Source: Burkholderia pseudomultivorans
GTDB taxonomy: Bacteria > Pseudomonadota > Gammaproteobacteria > Burkholderiales > Burkholderiaceae
Reading direction: 5' to 3'
Length of the DNA stretch: 58,386 nucleotides
NCBI RefSeq assembly: GCF_902499075.1
Contig: NZ_CABVPP010000050.1
Coordinates: 1 to 58,386 of the forward strand
Shown here: piece by piece, positions 1 through 8,803 of the stretch
Position numbering within the stretch: the first letter of the stretch is position 1
Layout: each line of letters starts with the position of its first letter
Notes under the pieces: model-generated
The model's input: the letters and a program-made list of their open reading frames with translations, nothing else
Database searches by the model: none
Told to the model about the DNA's origin: nothing
Made by a program: the position numbers and the translations under genes

Positions 1-13
1 AACAACCCTCTTT

Positions 14-128
14 GCCTGATGACCATAGCGAGTCGGTCCCACCCCTTCCCATCCCGAACAGGACCGTGAAACGACTCTACGCCGATGATAGTGCGGATTC
101 CCGTGTGAAAGTAGGTAATCGTCAGGCT
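14..128 (+). rRNA. rrf: 5S ribosomal RNA
   Basis: This is the 5S rRNA of the large ribosomal subunit. The sequence has the usual betaproteobacterial 5S layout: matching ends that pair (TGCCTGA at the 5' side and TCAGGC at the 3' side), the conserved CCCATCCCGAACAGG segment and the GAAAGTAGGTAATCGTC 3' arm. A strong terminator follows 13 bp later, so this is the last gene of an rrn operon whose 16S and 23S genes lie upstream of the window. The exact ends are approximate to one or two bases. Confidence 0.97.
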
Positions 129-140
129 CCCTAAGCCAGA

Positions 141-168
141 AACCCCCGCCCAACAGGCGGGGGTTTTT
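141..168 (+). terminator. Rho-independent terminator of the rRNA operon
   Basis: A perfect 8-bp stem, CCCCCGCC (143-150) with GGCGGGGG (156-163), closes a 5-base loop and is followed by five T residues. The flanking AA and TT extend the pairing. It sits directly after the 5S gene and ends the rrn transcript. Read from the other strand it would also follow the broken acetyltransferase. Confidence 0.93.
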
Positions 169-234
169 GCATTTGGGGCACCGGAAATGCGCGAAAACGA
201 CCCTGTGATTCGGCACGGCCGTCTTCTTCGGGGC

Positions 235-588
235 CGCTTCGATCGCGAAACTTGCAATGCCTCGCGCTGCAGCCTCTTTCCGGACCGCCGTCCACAGGGC
301 GCGGCCAATACCCTGACCGATATGACCCGGATGGAGGAACAGCCATCCGGGTGTCGGTCGCTCGCAATCCATCGCCGCCCTAACCCAGAAACCGACGATC
401 CGACGTTCGCACTAGGCGACGTAACCGGTCGACTCGTCGATCGTCTCTGGTGTGATCTTGAGATCGGCTTCCGACAAGTCGAGCCATTCGCGCGGATACC
501 TGCAGTGCGCCTTCGACAGGCAAGCCAGCGTCGTCAAGTGCCCCGCATCCGAGGCGCGGGCGGCACGTACGGCAAATGGTGCGCGCAT
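235..588 (-). pseudogene. Broken GNAT-family N-acetyltransferase
   Basis: Reading from an ATG at 588 (preceded by a good GGGAGA ribosome site) gives a protein that starts like a GNAT acetyltransferase. Codon 59 is a TAG stop (414-412). The same frame then continues with typical GNAT core sequence: IVGFW for beta-4, then WLFLHPGHIGQGIGRAL, which carries the acetyl-CoA-binding Q/R-x-x-G-x-G/A loop, then the following helix and beta-5 up to about codon 118. After that the frame no longer looks like the family, and the expected C-terminal part (the FYxxxGF region) is missing. It therefore has one nonsense mutation and a lost 3' end next to the rRNA operon. The intact homologue would transfer an acetyl group from acetyl-CoA to an unknown amine. 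The family assignment rests on motifs; the break is seen directly. Confidence 0.8.
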
Positions 589-612
589 TTCGTCTCCCGT
601 CCGTCGTATCGC

Positions 613-1230
613 TCATGAGCCGCGCTCGACTTTCGTTTTCGACCGCAATCGATGTCGTCCCTCGACCATCACCACGCAGATGCCGATCGACGCCAGGACA
701 TTCACGACCGGGTAAAACGCGACTGCGACGCTCCAGCTCCGCAGCGCCAGTACCGCCAGCGCGTATTTGACGATGCAGAGCGCGAAATAGGTCAGGCTTT
801 CGCTCCACGGATCGCGGATCGTCTTGCGAACGGTCGGGCCGAGGCCGGCCAGTTCAATCAACGTCACCACGCAGATCGACAGCGTCGGGTCGTCGGTCAG
901 CATCCAGAGCGGAATGGCAGACAGCGCGGCACACAGGAACACCCAGTCGGCGCGGGTCCAGCCGCGTTCGCCTCGAAAGATGCTCGCGACGAAGGTCAGC
1001 ACGCAGGTCACGGCGATCGCTGCCGTGCACCACGCCGACGGTCCCGCGCCCGCCACGAACTGACCGGCCGCGGCAATGACCGTGACGACCGACCAGATGA
1101 GCCACGTGAACAGATGCGGGCGAACGGTGCGACGGTAGATCGCGAGCGCGTACGGCACGGCCGCCACCAGCGACACGGCGGATCCGACGACACCCAGCAC
1201 CGAAGCAACACCCTGATCGACCATCATCAT
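613..1230 (-). CDS. Integral membrane protein of unknown function
   Basis: A 205-residue, strongly hydrophobic protein with about six or seven predicted membrane segments. Examples are the N-terminal VASVLGVVGSAVSLVAAVPY, a segment around residues 40-60 and LTFVASIF further on. The opening, with YALAIYRRTVRPHLFTWLIW after the first helix, resembles small PQ-loop-like membrane proteins seen in many proteobacteria, but I cannot name a substrate. Three ATG codons follow each other at 1230, 1227 and 1224, with a GCGAGG ribosome site about 8 bases upstream of the first. The broken acetyltransferase lies 24 bp downstream on the same strand, so the two were probably once co-transcribed. Confidence 0.8.
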   Translation of the reverse strand: MMMVDQGVASVLGVVGSAVSLVAAVPYALAIYRRTVRPHLFTWLIWSVVTVIAAAGQFVAGAGPSAWCTAAIAVTCVLTFVASIFRGERGWTRADWVFLCAALSAIPLWMLTDDPTLSICVVTLIELAGLGPTVRKTIRDPWSESLTYFALCIVKYALAVLALRSWSVAVAFYPVVNVLASIGICVVMVEGRHRLRSKTKVERGS

Positions 1231-1408
1231 CGCAGCGACCTCGCCCGCAAGGACCGCTCAGTATGTGAGCGGGCCGTGTCACGCGCAACCTGGTCCGAGC
1301 ATTGCGCACAGCAGCCCGGCTCCGCCCAGCGTCGGCCCGAGAGCAGCGGGTGCGCGAGAGCCGACGGAGCAAATGCATCGACCGCCGGCTTCCGCGCAAA
1401 CCGGCCCC

Positions 1409-2413
1409 TCACTGCTCGGCCTGCGTCGCGTTGACGTCGCGCCGAAACGCGCCGGGACTCGTGCCTGTCCATTTCCGAAACGCACGATGAAACGCGCTCG
1501 GTTCGGTAAATCCGAGCGCGGCCGCGATCTCCGCGACGCTCAACGTCTGTTCGCGCAGCAGCGACTGCGCGAGCGCACCGCGCAGTTCGTCCTTGATCGA
1601 CGCGAAGCTTTGTCCTTCGCTGCGCAGGCGTCGCCGCAGCGTCGGCGGCGTCGTGCCGAGCCGCGCGGCCAGCGTGTCGAAGTCCGGCCATTCGGCTGCA
1701 GGCAACGCTTTCAGATGCGTGCGCGTCCGCGCGACCCAGCCCGTATCGTGCCGATAGCGCACCAGCAGATTGCCGGGCGCGCCGCGCAGAAACGTCTTCA
1801 AGGCCTGCGCCGACCGGATCGTCGGCAGCGACAGATACGCGGCATTGAACGTGAGCCGGCTGTCCGGACGATCGAAATGCACGGGCACGCCGAAGAAGCG
1901 GTGATAGTCGCTGCGCTGCTCGGGGCTCGCGCACGCGAAATCGATGCGCTGCAGCGGGATACGCCGGCCGATCAGCCAGCATGCGACGCCGAGCAGAATC
2001 AGCCAGAACGTCCGGTATGCAAACGCCGGATACGGCGTGTCGGACGGCACGAGCACGATCTGCGCCAGCCCGTCCGCGACGACGAGTTCGCCGTGCGGCT
2101 CGTCGAGCACCACGCGCAGAAACTGCAGCGCGCGCCGCAACGCCTTTTCCAGCGTGCCGGCGTTCAGCACGGCGTGACACAGCAGCGTGAAGCTGCCGCG
2201 CCGCATCGGGCGCGCGGCGAGCCCGAAGAATTCGTCGTCGAGCGCGCTGGCGATCTCGAGCCAAAGCCGGCCGTACTGCTGCGGTGTCACGGGCTCGCGC
2301 ACGACCGGCGGCAGCCCGGCCGCGTGCAGCACGGGCGCGATCGGAAGCCCTTGCCGCCGCATGCAGGCAAGCGCATCCTCGACGAAACCCGGCGAGATCA
2401 TTTGCGGCCCCAT
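1409..2413 (-). CDS. AraC-family transcriptional regulator with N-terminal sensing domain
   Basis: A 334-residue regulator. Roughly residues 10-190 form the sensing domain found in the OruR/ArgR-like AraC group (arabinose-binding-like fold). It is recognisable by phrases such as GSFTLLCHAVL, CWLIGRRIPL and the FDRPDSRLTFNAAYL stretch. The last 90 residues hold the two helix-turn-helix units and the AraC signature (AEIAAALGFTEPSAFHRAFRK, WTGTSPGAFR). I chose the ATG at 2413 because a GGGAG site lies upstream; a TTG at 2440 is an in-frame alternative. It is divergent from the acyl-CoA ligase operon at 2560, so it probably controls that operon in response to a fatty or branched acid. The ligand is inferred, not seen. 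Confidence 0.9.
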   Translation of the reverse strand: MGPQMISPGFVEDALACMRRQGLPIAPVLHAAGLPPVVREPVTPQQYGRLWLEIASALDDEFFGLAARPMRRGSFTLLCHAVLNAGTLEKALRRALQFLRVVLDEPHGELVVADGLAQIVLVPSDTPYPAFAYRTFWLILLGVACWLIGRRIPLQRIDFACASPEQRSDYHRFFGVPVHFDRPDSRLTFNAAYLSLPTIRSAQALKTFLRGAPGNLLVRYRHDTGWVARTRTHLKALPAAEWPDFDTLAARLGTTPPTLRRRLRSEGQSFASIKDELRGALAQSLLREQTLSVAEIAAALGFTEPSAFHRAFRKWTGTSPGAFRRDVNATQAEQ

Positions 2414-2559
2414 TTTGTCTGCTGTCTCCCGACATGGCAAAACCGATCACGATTCTAGTTTCTGTTTGTCATTGATTGCAATGTGACGGCTGTCTACCAT
2501 CGATGTACCCCCCGACGCCCTTGCGGCCCGCCGGCGGTCATAATGAACAGGAGACACGC

Positions 2560-4227
2560 ATGCCTGATGGAGCAACCGCCCGGGCGGTGCCGGCGTATGC
2601 CGACGCCGTGGCCCGGTTCCGAATCGACACTGTCGCGGCGCAGTTGCACGGCGACCTCGAGCATGGCCTGAACGCCTGCGTCGAATGCTGCGATCGTCAT
2701 GCGTCCGGCGATGCGGTCGCACTCGACTGGATCGACATCGACGGTGCGCATCATCGCTTCACGTTTGCTCAGATGAAAGCGCTTGCGGCGCGCGTCGCGA
2801 ACCTGCTGGTCGAGCGCGGCGTGAAGCCGGGTGACGTGGTGGCCGGGCTGTTGCCGCGCACGCCCGAACTGGTCGCGACGATCCTCGGTACGTGGCGCGC
2901 GGGCGCCGTCTATCAGCCGTTGTTCACGGCGTTCGGTCCGAAGGCGATCGAGCACCGGCTGCGCATGAGTGATGCGCGACTCGTCGTGACGAACGTCGCG
3001 AACCGCGCGAAGCTCGACGAGGTTGCCGATTGTCCGCCCGTCGCGACGGTGCGCGCTGCCGAAGCGCCGCTGCCGGACGGCGACATCGACTTCCGTGCGG
3101 CGCTGGACGCGCAGTCCGATACGTTCGAGCCCGTGCTGCGCAAGGGCACCGACCTGTTCATGATGATGTCGACGTCGGGCACGACGGGCTTGCCGAAAGG
3201 CGTGCCCGTGCCGCTGCGCGCGCTGCTCGCGTTTCGCCAGTACATGTGCGACGCGGTCGACCTGCGCGCCGAAGACCGGTTCTGGAACATTGCCGATCCC
3301 GGCTGGGCATACGGACTGTATTACGCGATCACGGGGCCGCTGCTGGTCGGCCATGCGACGACGCTGTACGAAGGCGGCTTTACGGTCGACAGCACGTACG
3401 ACGTGATCGAGCGGCTCGGCATTACGAGCCTCGCCGGTTCGCCGACGGCGTACCGGATGCTGATGGCGGCCGGCTCCGACGCGGCCGCGCGCATCAAGGG
3501 CAAGCTGCGCGTAGTCAGCAGCGCGGGCGAACCGCTGAACCCGGAAGTCGTGCGCTGGTTCGATGCGGCGCTCGGCGCGCCGATCTACGATCATTATGGC
3601 CAGACCGAGCTTGGCATGGTCGTGAACAACCATCACGGGCTCGCGCACGTCGTCCATCCCGGTTCCGCGGGTTTCGCGATGCCGGGCTACCGCGTCGCGG
3701 TGCTCGACGACGCAGGTCGCGAGCTCGGCCCGGGCGAGCCCGGCACGCTCGCGATCGACATCGCGCGTTCGCCGCTGCTGTGGTTCGACGGATACTGGCG
3801 GCAGGACACGCCGGCGATCGCAGGCGGCTATTACCGCACGGGCGACAACGTCGAGCTCGAGCCGGACGGAACCGTCAGCTTCATCGGCCGCGCGGACGAC
3901 GTCATCACGTCGTCCGGCTACCGGATCGGCCCGTTCGACGTCGAGAGCGCGCTGATCGAACATGAGGCGGTCAGCGAGGCGGCCGTGATCGGCGTGCCCG
4001 ACCCCGAGCGCACGGAGATCGTCAAGGCCTTCGTCGTGCTGTCGAACGGCTACGAAGGCACGCCGGCGCTCGCCGAAGCGTTGAGTCTGCACGTGAAGCG
4101 GCGGCTGTCCGCGCACGCCTATCCGCGCGCGATCGAGTTTGTCGACGCGCTGCCGAAAACGCCGAGCGGCAAGATCCAGCGCTTCGTGCTGCGCAAGATG
4201 GAGGCCGACAAGGCCGCTCAACCCTGA
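2560..4227 (+). CDS. AMP-forming acyl-CoA synthetase (medium-chain/acetate type)
   Basis: A 555-residue ANL-superfamily ligase that activates a carboxylic acid to its CoA thioester through an acyl-adenylate. The P-loop-like motif [12 protein letters not shown], the [10 protein letters not shown] motif, the [13 protein letters not shown] motif with its ATP-binding Asp, the hinge [15 protein letters not shown] and the C-terminal catalytic lysine in [10 protein letters not shown] are all present, so it should be active. The start at 2560 is set by an AGGAGA site 7 bases upstream. A longer in-frame reading from 2476 would run through the intergenic control region. It leads an operon with a dehydrogenase and a thiolase. 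That order suggests degradation of a short or branched acid (for example 2-methylbutyrate-like), but the substrate is inferred. Confidence 0.92.
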   Translation: MPDGATARAVPAYADAVARFRIDTVAAQLHGDLEHGLNACVECCDRHASGDAVALDWIDIDGAHHRFTFAQMKALAARVANLLVERGVKPGDVVAGLLPRTPELVATILGTWRAGAVYQPLFTAFGPKAIEHRLRMSDARLVVTNVANRAKLDEVADCPPVATVRAAEAPLPDGDIDFRAALDAQSDTFEPVLRKGTDLFMMMSTSGTTGLPKGVPVPLRALLAFRQYMCDAVDLRAEDRFWNIADPGWAYGLYYAITGPLLVGHATTLYEGGFTVDSTYDVIERLGITSLAGSPTAYRMLMAAGSDAAARIKGKLRVVSSAGEPLNPEVVRWFDAALGAPIYDHYGQTELGMVVNNHHGLAHVVHPGSAGFAMPGYRVAVLDDAGRELGPGEPGTLAIDIARSPLLWFDGYWRQDTPAIAGGYYRTGDNVELEPDGTVSFIGRADDVITSSGYRIGPFDVESALIEHEAVSEAAVIGVPDPERTEIVKAFVVLSNGYEGTPALAEALSLHVKRRLSAHAYPRAIEFVDALPKTPSGKIQRFVLRKMEADKAAQP

Positions 4228-4250
4228 ACACCTTCTACAACGGACTCCGA

Positions 4251-5018
4251 ATGAAGATCAAAGATCGCGTTTTCCTGATCACGGGCGCCGGTTCCGGCCT
4301 CGGCGCCGCGGTGGCGCGCATGGTCGTCGCCGAAGGCGGCAAGGCGATGCTGCTGGACGTCAACGGCGACGCGCTGGCGAGCGTCGCGCACGAACTCCGC
4401 GCGGCGGCACGCTTGCTGAAGACCGACGTCACGAGCGAAGCCGACGGGCAGGCCGCGATCGCGGCCGCACGCGACGCGTTCGGCCGCATCGACGGGCTCG
4501 TGAACTGCGCGGGCGTCGCGCCGGGCGAGAAGGTCGTCGGCCGCGACGGCCCGCATTCGCTCGAGCGCTTTACACGCGCGGTGTCGATCAACCTCGTCGG
4601 CACGTTCAACATGATCCGGCTTGCCGCCGAGGCGATGTCGAAGCAGGACGCCGACGCGGAAGGCGAGCGCGGCGTGATCGTGAACACCGCATCGGTGGCC
4701 GCGTTCGACGGCCAGATCGGACAGGCCGCGTATGCGGCGTCGAAAGGCGGCGTGGTCGGCATGACGTTGCCGATCGCGCGCGAGCTCGCGCGCTTCGGCA
4801 TTCGCGTCGTGACGATCGCGCCGGGCATTTTCGCGACGCCGATGATGGCCGCGATGCCGCAGGAAGTGCAGGACGCGCTCGGCAAGAGCGTGCCGTTCCC
4901 GCCGCGGCTCGGGCGTCCCGAAGAATTCGCGGCGCTGGTACGCCATATCGCCGAGAACACGATGCTGAACGGCGAAGTCATCCGTCTCGATGGCGCGTTG
5001 CGCATGGCACCGCGCTGA
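4251..5018 (+). CDS. Short-chain dehydrogenase, 3-hydroxyacyl-CoA dehydrogenase type II-like
   Basis: A 255-residue classical SDR enzyme using NAD(H). Visible motifs are the cofactor loop TGAGSGLG at residues 11-18, the structural NCAG, a serine in the [10 protein letters not shown] strand and the YAASK catalytic pair. The long ADAEGERG insertion before the NTAS strand, together with [13 protein letters not shown], is typical of HSD17B10-like enzymes (3-hydroxy-2-methylbutyryl-CoA dehydrogenase). It sits 23 bp after the acyl-CoA ligase and 18 bp before a thiolase, which fits the third step of beta-oxidation of short or branched acyl-CoA. The family is firm; the exact substrate is inferred. 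Confidence 0.92.
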   Translation: MKIKDRVFLITGAGSGLGAAVARMVVAEGGKAMLLDVNGDALASVAHELRAAARLLKTDVTSEADGQAAIAAARDAFGRIDGLVNCAGVAPGEKVVGRDGPHSLERFTRAVSINLVGTFNMIRLAAEAMSKQDADAEGERGVIVNTASVAAFDGQIGQAAYAASKGGVVGMTLPIARELARFGIRVVTIAPGIFATPMMAAMPQEVQDALGKSVPFPPRLGRPEEFAALVRHIAENTMLNGEVIRLDGALRMAPR

Positions 5019-5036
5019 CACTGGAGGAAACGAATC

Positions 5037-6227
5037 ATGACGACACAGGATCCGATCGTAATCGTCGGCGCGGCGCGTACGCCGATGGGCGGCTTTCAGG
5101 GCGACCTGGCCGCCGCGAGCGCGAGCGATCTCGGCGCGGTAGCGATCCGCGCGGCGCTCGAGCGCGCGAACGTGCCGGCCGAGCGCATCGACGAAATCGT
5201 GTTCGGCTGCGTGCTGCCGGCGGGGCAGGGACAGGCGCCGGCGCGTCAGGCCGCATTGAAGGCCGGGCTGCCGCTGTCGGCCGGCGCGACGACCGTCAAC
5301 AAGATGTGCGGCTCGGGGATGAAGGCCGCGATGTTCGCGCACGATCTGCTGTATGCCGACTCGGCAAACGTCGCGGTCGCGGGCGGGATGGAAAGCATGA
5401 CGAATGCGCCGTATCTGCTGCCGAAGGCACGCGCGGGCATGCGGATGGGGCACGGCCAGGTGCTCGATCACATGTTCCTCGACGGCCTCGAGGATGCCTA
5501 TGAAAAAGGCCGCCTGATGGGCACATTCGCGGAAGACTGCGCGCAGGCCTATCAGTTCACGCGCGAAGCGCAGGACGCATTCGCGATCGCGTCGCTCACG
5601 CGTGCGCAGCGCGCGATCGCCGAAGGCCGCTTCGCGGCCGAAATCGCGCCGGTTACGGTGAAGGCCGGCAAGACGGAAACCGTCGTGTCGATCGACGAAC
5701 AGCCGGGCAAGGCGAAGCTCGACAAGATCCCGACGCTGAAGCCCGCGTTCCGTGAAGGCGGCACCGTCACGGCCGCGAACGCGTCGTCGATCTCGGACGG
5801 CGCCGCCGCGCTCGTGATGATGCGCCGCTCCGAAGCGCAGCGTCTCGGTCTCACGCCGAAGGCCGTGATCGTCGGCCATGCGACGTTTGCGAACAAGCCG
5901 AATCTGTTCGCGACCGCGCCGATCGGCGCGATTCGCACGCTATCCGAAAAGACCGGCTGGAACCTGCGCGACGTCGATCTGTTCGAAATCAACGAGGCGT
6001 TCGCAGTCGTCCCGATGGCGGCGATGCGCGATCTCGATCTGCCGCACGACAAGGTCAACGTACATGGCGGTGCGTGCGCGCTCGGTCATCCGATCGGCGC
6101 ATCGGGCGCACGCGTGATGGTGACGCTGCTGGCCGCGCTCGAATCGTACGGGCTGAAGCGCGGTGTCGCGTCGCTGTGCATCGGCGGCGGCGAGGCGACG
6201 GCGATCGCGATCGAACGCGTCGCGTAA
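5037..6227 (+). CDS. Acetyl-CoA acetyltransferase (thiolase)
   Basis: A 396-residue thiolase that cleaves 3-ketoacyl-CoA with CoA to release acetyl-CoA (or condenses two acetyl-CoA in reverse). The nucleophilic cysteine lies in NKMCGSGMKA (about residue 90). The second active-site elements are NEAFAV, the histidine in GHPIGASG and the second cysteine in SLCIGGGEA. A GGAGGAA ribosome site precedes the start. It is the last gene of the operon that starts at 2560 and is followed by a strong terminator. A second thiolase of the same family is found at 29840. Confidence 0.95.
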   Translation: MTTQDPIVIVGAARTPMGGFQGDLAAASASDLGAVAIRAALERANVPAERIDEIVFGCVLPAGQGQAPARQAALKAGLPLSAGATTVNKMCGSGMKAAMFAHDLLYADSANVAVAGGMESMTNAPYLLPKARAGMRMGHGQVLDHMFLDGLEDAYEKGRLMGTFAEDCAQAYQFTREAQDAFAIASLTRAQRAIAEGRFAAEIAPVTVKAGKTETVVSIDEQPGKAKLDKIPTLKPAFREGGTVTAANASSISDGAAALVMMRRSEAQRLGLTPKAVIVGHATFANKPNLFATAPIGAIRTLSEKTGWNLRDVDLFEINEAFAVVPMAAMRDLDLPHDKVNVHGGACALGHPIGASGARVMVTLLAALESYGLKRGVASLCIGGGEATAIAIERVA

Positions 6228-6271
6228 CGGCGAGTGCATCGGCGCGCGGCACGGTGGCGCGCGCGGTGCGA

Positions 6272-6329
6272 GGGCGACGACGAGTGACGCACGCGGCCAC
6301 GCCGCTGCGCGCTCGCGTCGCCCTTTTTT
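6272..6329 (+). terminator. Rho-independent terminator of the acyl-CoA ligase operon
   Basis: The left arm GGGCGACG-A-CGAG (6272-6284) pairs with CTCG-CGTCGCCC (6312-6323), giving a 12-bp GC-rich stem with a single bulged A. The loop is long and itself GC-rich. Six T residues follow (6324-6329). It lies 45 bp after the thiolase and just before the convergent TetR gene, so it can end the plus-strand transcript. Confidence 0.75.
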
Positions 6330-6336
6330 GCGCGCA

Positions 6337-7029
6337 CTAGCGCGGCGCTTTCGGCGACACGGCGCCGCACGCGCGCAGCACGAGCTGCACGACCTGCTCG
6401 GTCTTCTCGTCGAACGCCTTCTGCGTGAGCGCACGCTTGCCGCTCAGCGCGCGGATCTGCGCGTCGAAATCCGCATAGTGCTGCGTGGTCGCCCAGATCA
6501 GATACATCAGCGCACGCGCATCGATCGGCGCGAGCAGCCCACGCGCGATCCAGCCGTCGATCACTTTCACGCGCGTGTCGAACCACGGCTTCACGCGGTC
6601 CGACAGAATGTCCTCCATATGCTCGGCGCCGTGGATGATCTCGTTCGCCCACACCTTCGAGCCGAGCGGGCGCCGGCGCGACAGCGCCATCTTTGCGCGC
6701 ACGTAGTTGCCGATCGCCTCCACCGGATCGTCGCCGGCCTCGAACGAACCGGCCGCACGGTGCCAGTCCTCGAACAGATCGTCGAGCACGCGGCGGTACA
6801 GCGCGAGTTTCGTCGGGAAGTAGTAATGCAGGTTCGCCTTCGGCAAACCGGCGCGCTCCGCGATCATCGCGGTGCTCGCTCCGTCGAGCCCGCGCTCGGC
6901 GAACACGGCTTCCGCGCACGCGAGCAGATGCGCTTCATTGCTCTCGCGGATGTGCGCCTTGCGTCGCCGCAAAGGCGTGTGCGCTGGATCGCTTTCGGTC
7001 ACTGCGGCGCTCGCGTCGTCATGTCTCAT
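6337..7029 (-). CDS. TetR-family regulator, RutR-like
   Basis: A 230-residue repressor. After a basic N-terminal arm, the TetR helix-turn-helix covers about residues 28-75 (AERGLDGASTAMIAERAGLP, then KANLHYYFPTKLALY). The C-terminal part (IIHGAEHMEDILSDRVKPW; LIWATTQHYADF) resembles the ligand domain of E. coli RutR, which senses uracil. It is divergent from the pyrimidine degradation operon that begins at 7394, with a palindrome between them, so it most likely controls that operon with a pyrimidine as ligand. The family is firm, the RutR-like subgroup probable, the ligand inferred. Confidence 0.9.
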   Translation of the reverse strand: MRHDDASAAVTESDPAHTPLRRRKAHIRESNEAHLLACAEAVFAERGLDGASTAMIAERAGLPKANLHYYFPTKLALYRRVLDDLFEDWHRAAGSFEAGDDPVEAIGNYVRAKMALSRRRPLGSKVWANEIIHGAEHMEDILSDRVKPWFDTRVKVIDGWIARGLLAPIDARALMYLIWATTQHYADFDAQIRALSGKRALTQKAFDEKTEQVVQLVLRACGAVSPKAPR

Positions 7030-7393
7030 CGTTGTCCTTGCGCGGCGCGCATGCCGCGTTGGGCTTCATTCTAGCCGCTCGTGTGCGTCGCGCCCATGCA
7101 TGGCCGTGCGGTGGGCGCGCGCGATGTTGCGATGCGGTGGCACGTTTCTCGCTCGTTCGATCGCGTCAAGAAAGACATTGCTTTGGCAATTTTGATCGTC
7201 TAAAACCTGTCCAATCGGACAGGATTCGATGCGCGGCGGGCAGCCGCGCGAACCCCGCCGGCGATGTGTCGGACGAAACGCGCGAACGATGCGCACACGC
7301 ACCGCAGCCGTGCACGTGTGCGCCGAAACGGATCGCGTGCGCACCGGCGAAGACCGGATCGACGGCCTCACCGACCCCACAGGAGCGACGCGC
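7030..7393. promoter_or_regulatory. Divergent control region between rutR-like gene and pyrimidine operon
   Basis: This 364-bp gap holds the promoters of both divergent transcripts. A possible weak plus-strand promoter is TTGCTT (7178-7183), 17 bp, TAAAAC (7201-7206), with the palindrome at 7206-7223 directly behind it. The remaining sequence up to 7380 shows no convincing gene; an open frame from 7229 is simply the upstream extension of the hydrolase. A leader of about 170 bp follows the palindrome. Confidence 0.5.
7206..7223. promoter_or_regulatory. Palindromic operator candidate for the RutR-like regulator
   Basis: CCTGTCC and GGACAGG form a perfect 7-bp inverted repeat around AATC. Centred on the same axis, the site shares TG-CC and GG-CA positions with the E. 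coli RutR box (TTGACCA-NN-TGGTCAA). It sits at the end of a possible -10 element, where a bound TetR-type dimer would block transcription of the pyrimidine genes. The palindrome is seen directly; the protein that binds it is inferred. Confidence 0.6.
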
Positions 7394-8674
7394 ATGAATG
7401 CGGTATCGGAAGCATTGAAGCGGACGGCCATCGATCCGTCGATCAAGGTAGACGGCAAGCGTTTGTGGAACAGCCTGATGGAAATGGCGAAGATCGGCGC
7501 GACGCCGAAGGGCGGCGTCTGCCGCCTCGCGCTGACCGATCTCGACAAGGCGGGCCGCGACCTGATCGTTCGCTGGGCGAAGGAAGCCGGGTGCACGGTG
7601 ACCGTCGATACGATGGGCAACGTGTTCATGCGCCGTGCCGGGCGCGTCGCCGATGCGGCGCCGGTCGTTACGGGCTCGCACGCGGATTCGCAGCCGACCG
7701 GCGGCCGCTTCGACGGCATCTATGGCGTGCTCGGCGGTCTCGAAGTGATTCGGAGTCTGAACGACCACGGAATCGAGACCGAGCATCCGATCGAGGTCGT
7801 GATCTGGACCAACGAGGAAGGCTCGCGCTTCGCGCCTGCCATGGTCGCGTCGGGCGTGTTCGCGGGCGTGTTTACGCTCGAGTACGGGCTGTCGCGCAAG
7901 GACGTCGACGGCAAGACGATCGGCGAGGAACTCCAGCGCATCGGCTATGCGGGCGACGTACCGTGCGGCGGCCGGCCGTTGCATGCGGCGTTCGAGCTGC
8001 ATATCGAACAAGGGCCGATTCTCGAGGCCGAGCGCAAGACGATCGGTGTCGTCACCGATGCGCAAGGGCAGCGCTGGTACGAGATCACGTTCACCGGACA
8101 GGAAGCGCATGCCGGCCCCACGCCGATGCCGCGCCGTCGCGATGCGCTGCTCGGCGCGTCGCGTGTCGTCGATCTCGTCAACCGGATCGGCCTCGATCAC
8201 GCGCCGTTCGGCTGTGCGACGGTCGGGATGATGCAGGTGCATCCGAACTCGCGCAACGTGATTCCGGGCCGTGTGTTCTTCACCGTCGATTTCCGTCATC
8301 CGGACGATGCGGTGCTCGCGCAGATGGATGCGGCGCTGCGCGACGGCGTCGCGCGCATCGCGGCCGACATCGGCCTCGAGACGGCGCTCGAGCAGATCTT
8401 CTACTACAAGCCGGTCGCATTCGATCCGGCGTGCGTGCAGGCCGTGCGCGAGGCCGCCGAGCGCTTCGGCTATCCGCATCGCGACATCGTCTCGGGCGCC
8501 GGCCACGATGCGTGCTATCTCGCGCAGGTCGCGCCGACGTCGATGGTGTTCGTGCCGTGCGTCGACGGCATCAGTCACAACGAGGTCGAAGACGCGACGC
8601 CCGAATGGATCGAGGCCGGCGCGAACGTATTGCTGCACGCGATGCTGTCGCGCGCGTGCGAGCCGGTGTCATGA
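7394..8674 (+). CDS. N-carbamoyl-beta-alanine amidohydrolase (M20 family)
   Basis: A 426-residue zinc-dependent amidohydrolase of the M20/hydantoinase-associated carbamoylase type. Given its neighbours, it should cleave N-carbamoyl-beta-alanine (and the beta-aminoisobutyrate analogue) to the beta-amino acid, CO2 and ammonia, the last step of the reductive uracil/thymine route. Metal ligands can be placed at His96 (SHADSQ), Asp107 (GRFDG), Glu141-142 (TNEEGSRF), His203 (ELHIEQGP) and the histidine in SGAGHDA. The start at 7394 has an AGGAG site 9 bases upstream. An open frame reaches back to 7229 but its extra residues are unlike the family. A role on other N-carbamoyl amino acids or ureido compounds cannot be excluded. 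Confidence 0.9.
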   Translation: MNAVSEALKRTAIDPSIKVDGKRLWNSLMEMAKIGATPKGGVCRLALTDLDKAGRDLIVRWAKEAGCTVTVDTMGNVFMRRAGRVADAAPVVTGSHADSQPTGGRFDGIYGVLGGLEVIRSLNDHGIETEHPIEVVIWTNEEGSRFAPAMVASGVFAGVFTLEYGLSRKDVDGKTIGEELQRIGYAGDVPCGGRPLHAAFELHIEQGPILEAERKTIGVVTDAQGQRWYEITFTGQEAHAGPTPMPRRRDALLGASRVVDLVNRIGLDHAPFGCATVGMMQVHPNSRNVIPGRVFFTVDFRHPDDAVLAQMDAALRDGVARIAADIGLETALEQIFYYKPVAFDPACVQAVREAAERFGYPHRDIVSGAGHDACYLAQVAPTSMVFVPCVDGISHNEVEDATPEWIEAGANVLLHAMLSRACEPVS

Positions 8675-8803
8675 CGCAGCAGCCGTAACGCGGCGCGCGG
8701 CCCGCACGCCGCCGCCGTACCGCATTCCGCAGCACGATCGTCCCGGCGCCGCGCACGCAGCCGGCGGGGACGGCTTTGTCTCCACCCAGCCGAAGGAACG
8801 CGT

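Noticed and set aside
7183-7200. Possible sigma-54 promoter (TGGCA near 7184)
   Set aside because: The required GC element at -12 is not found at the right spacing.
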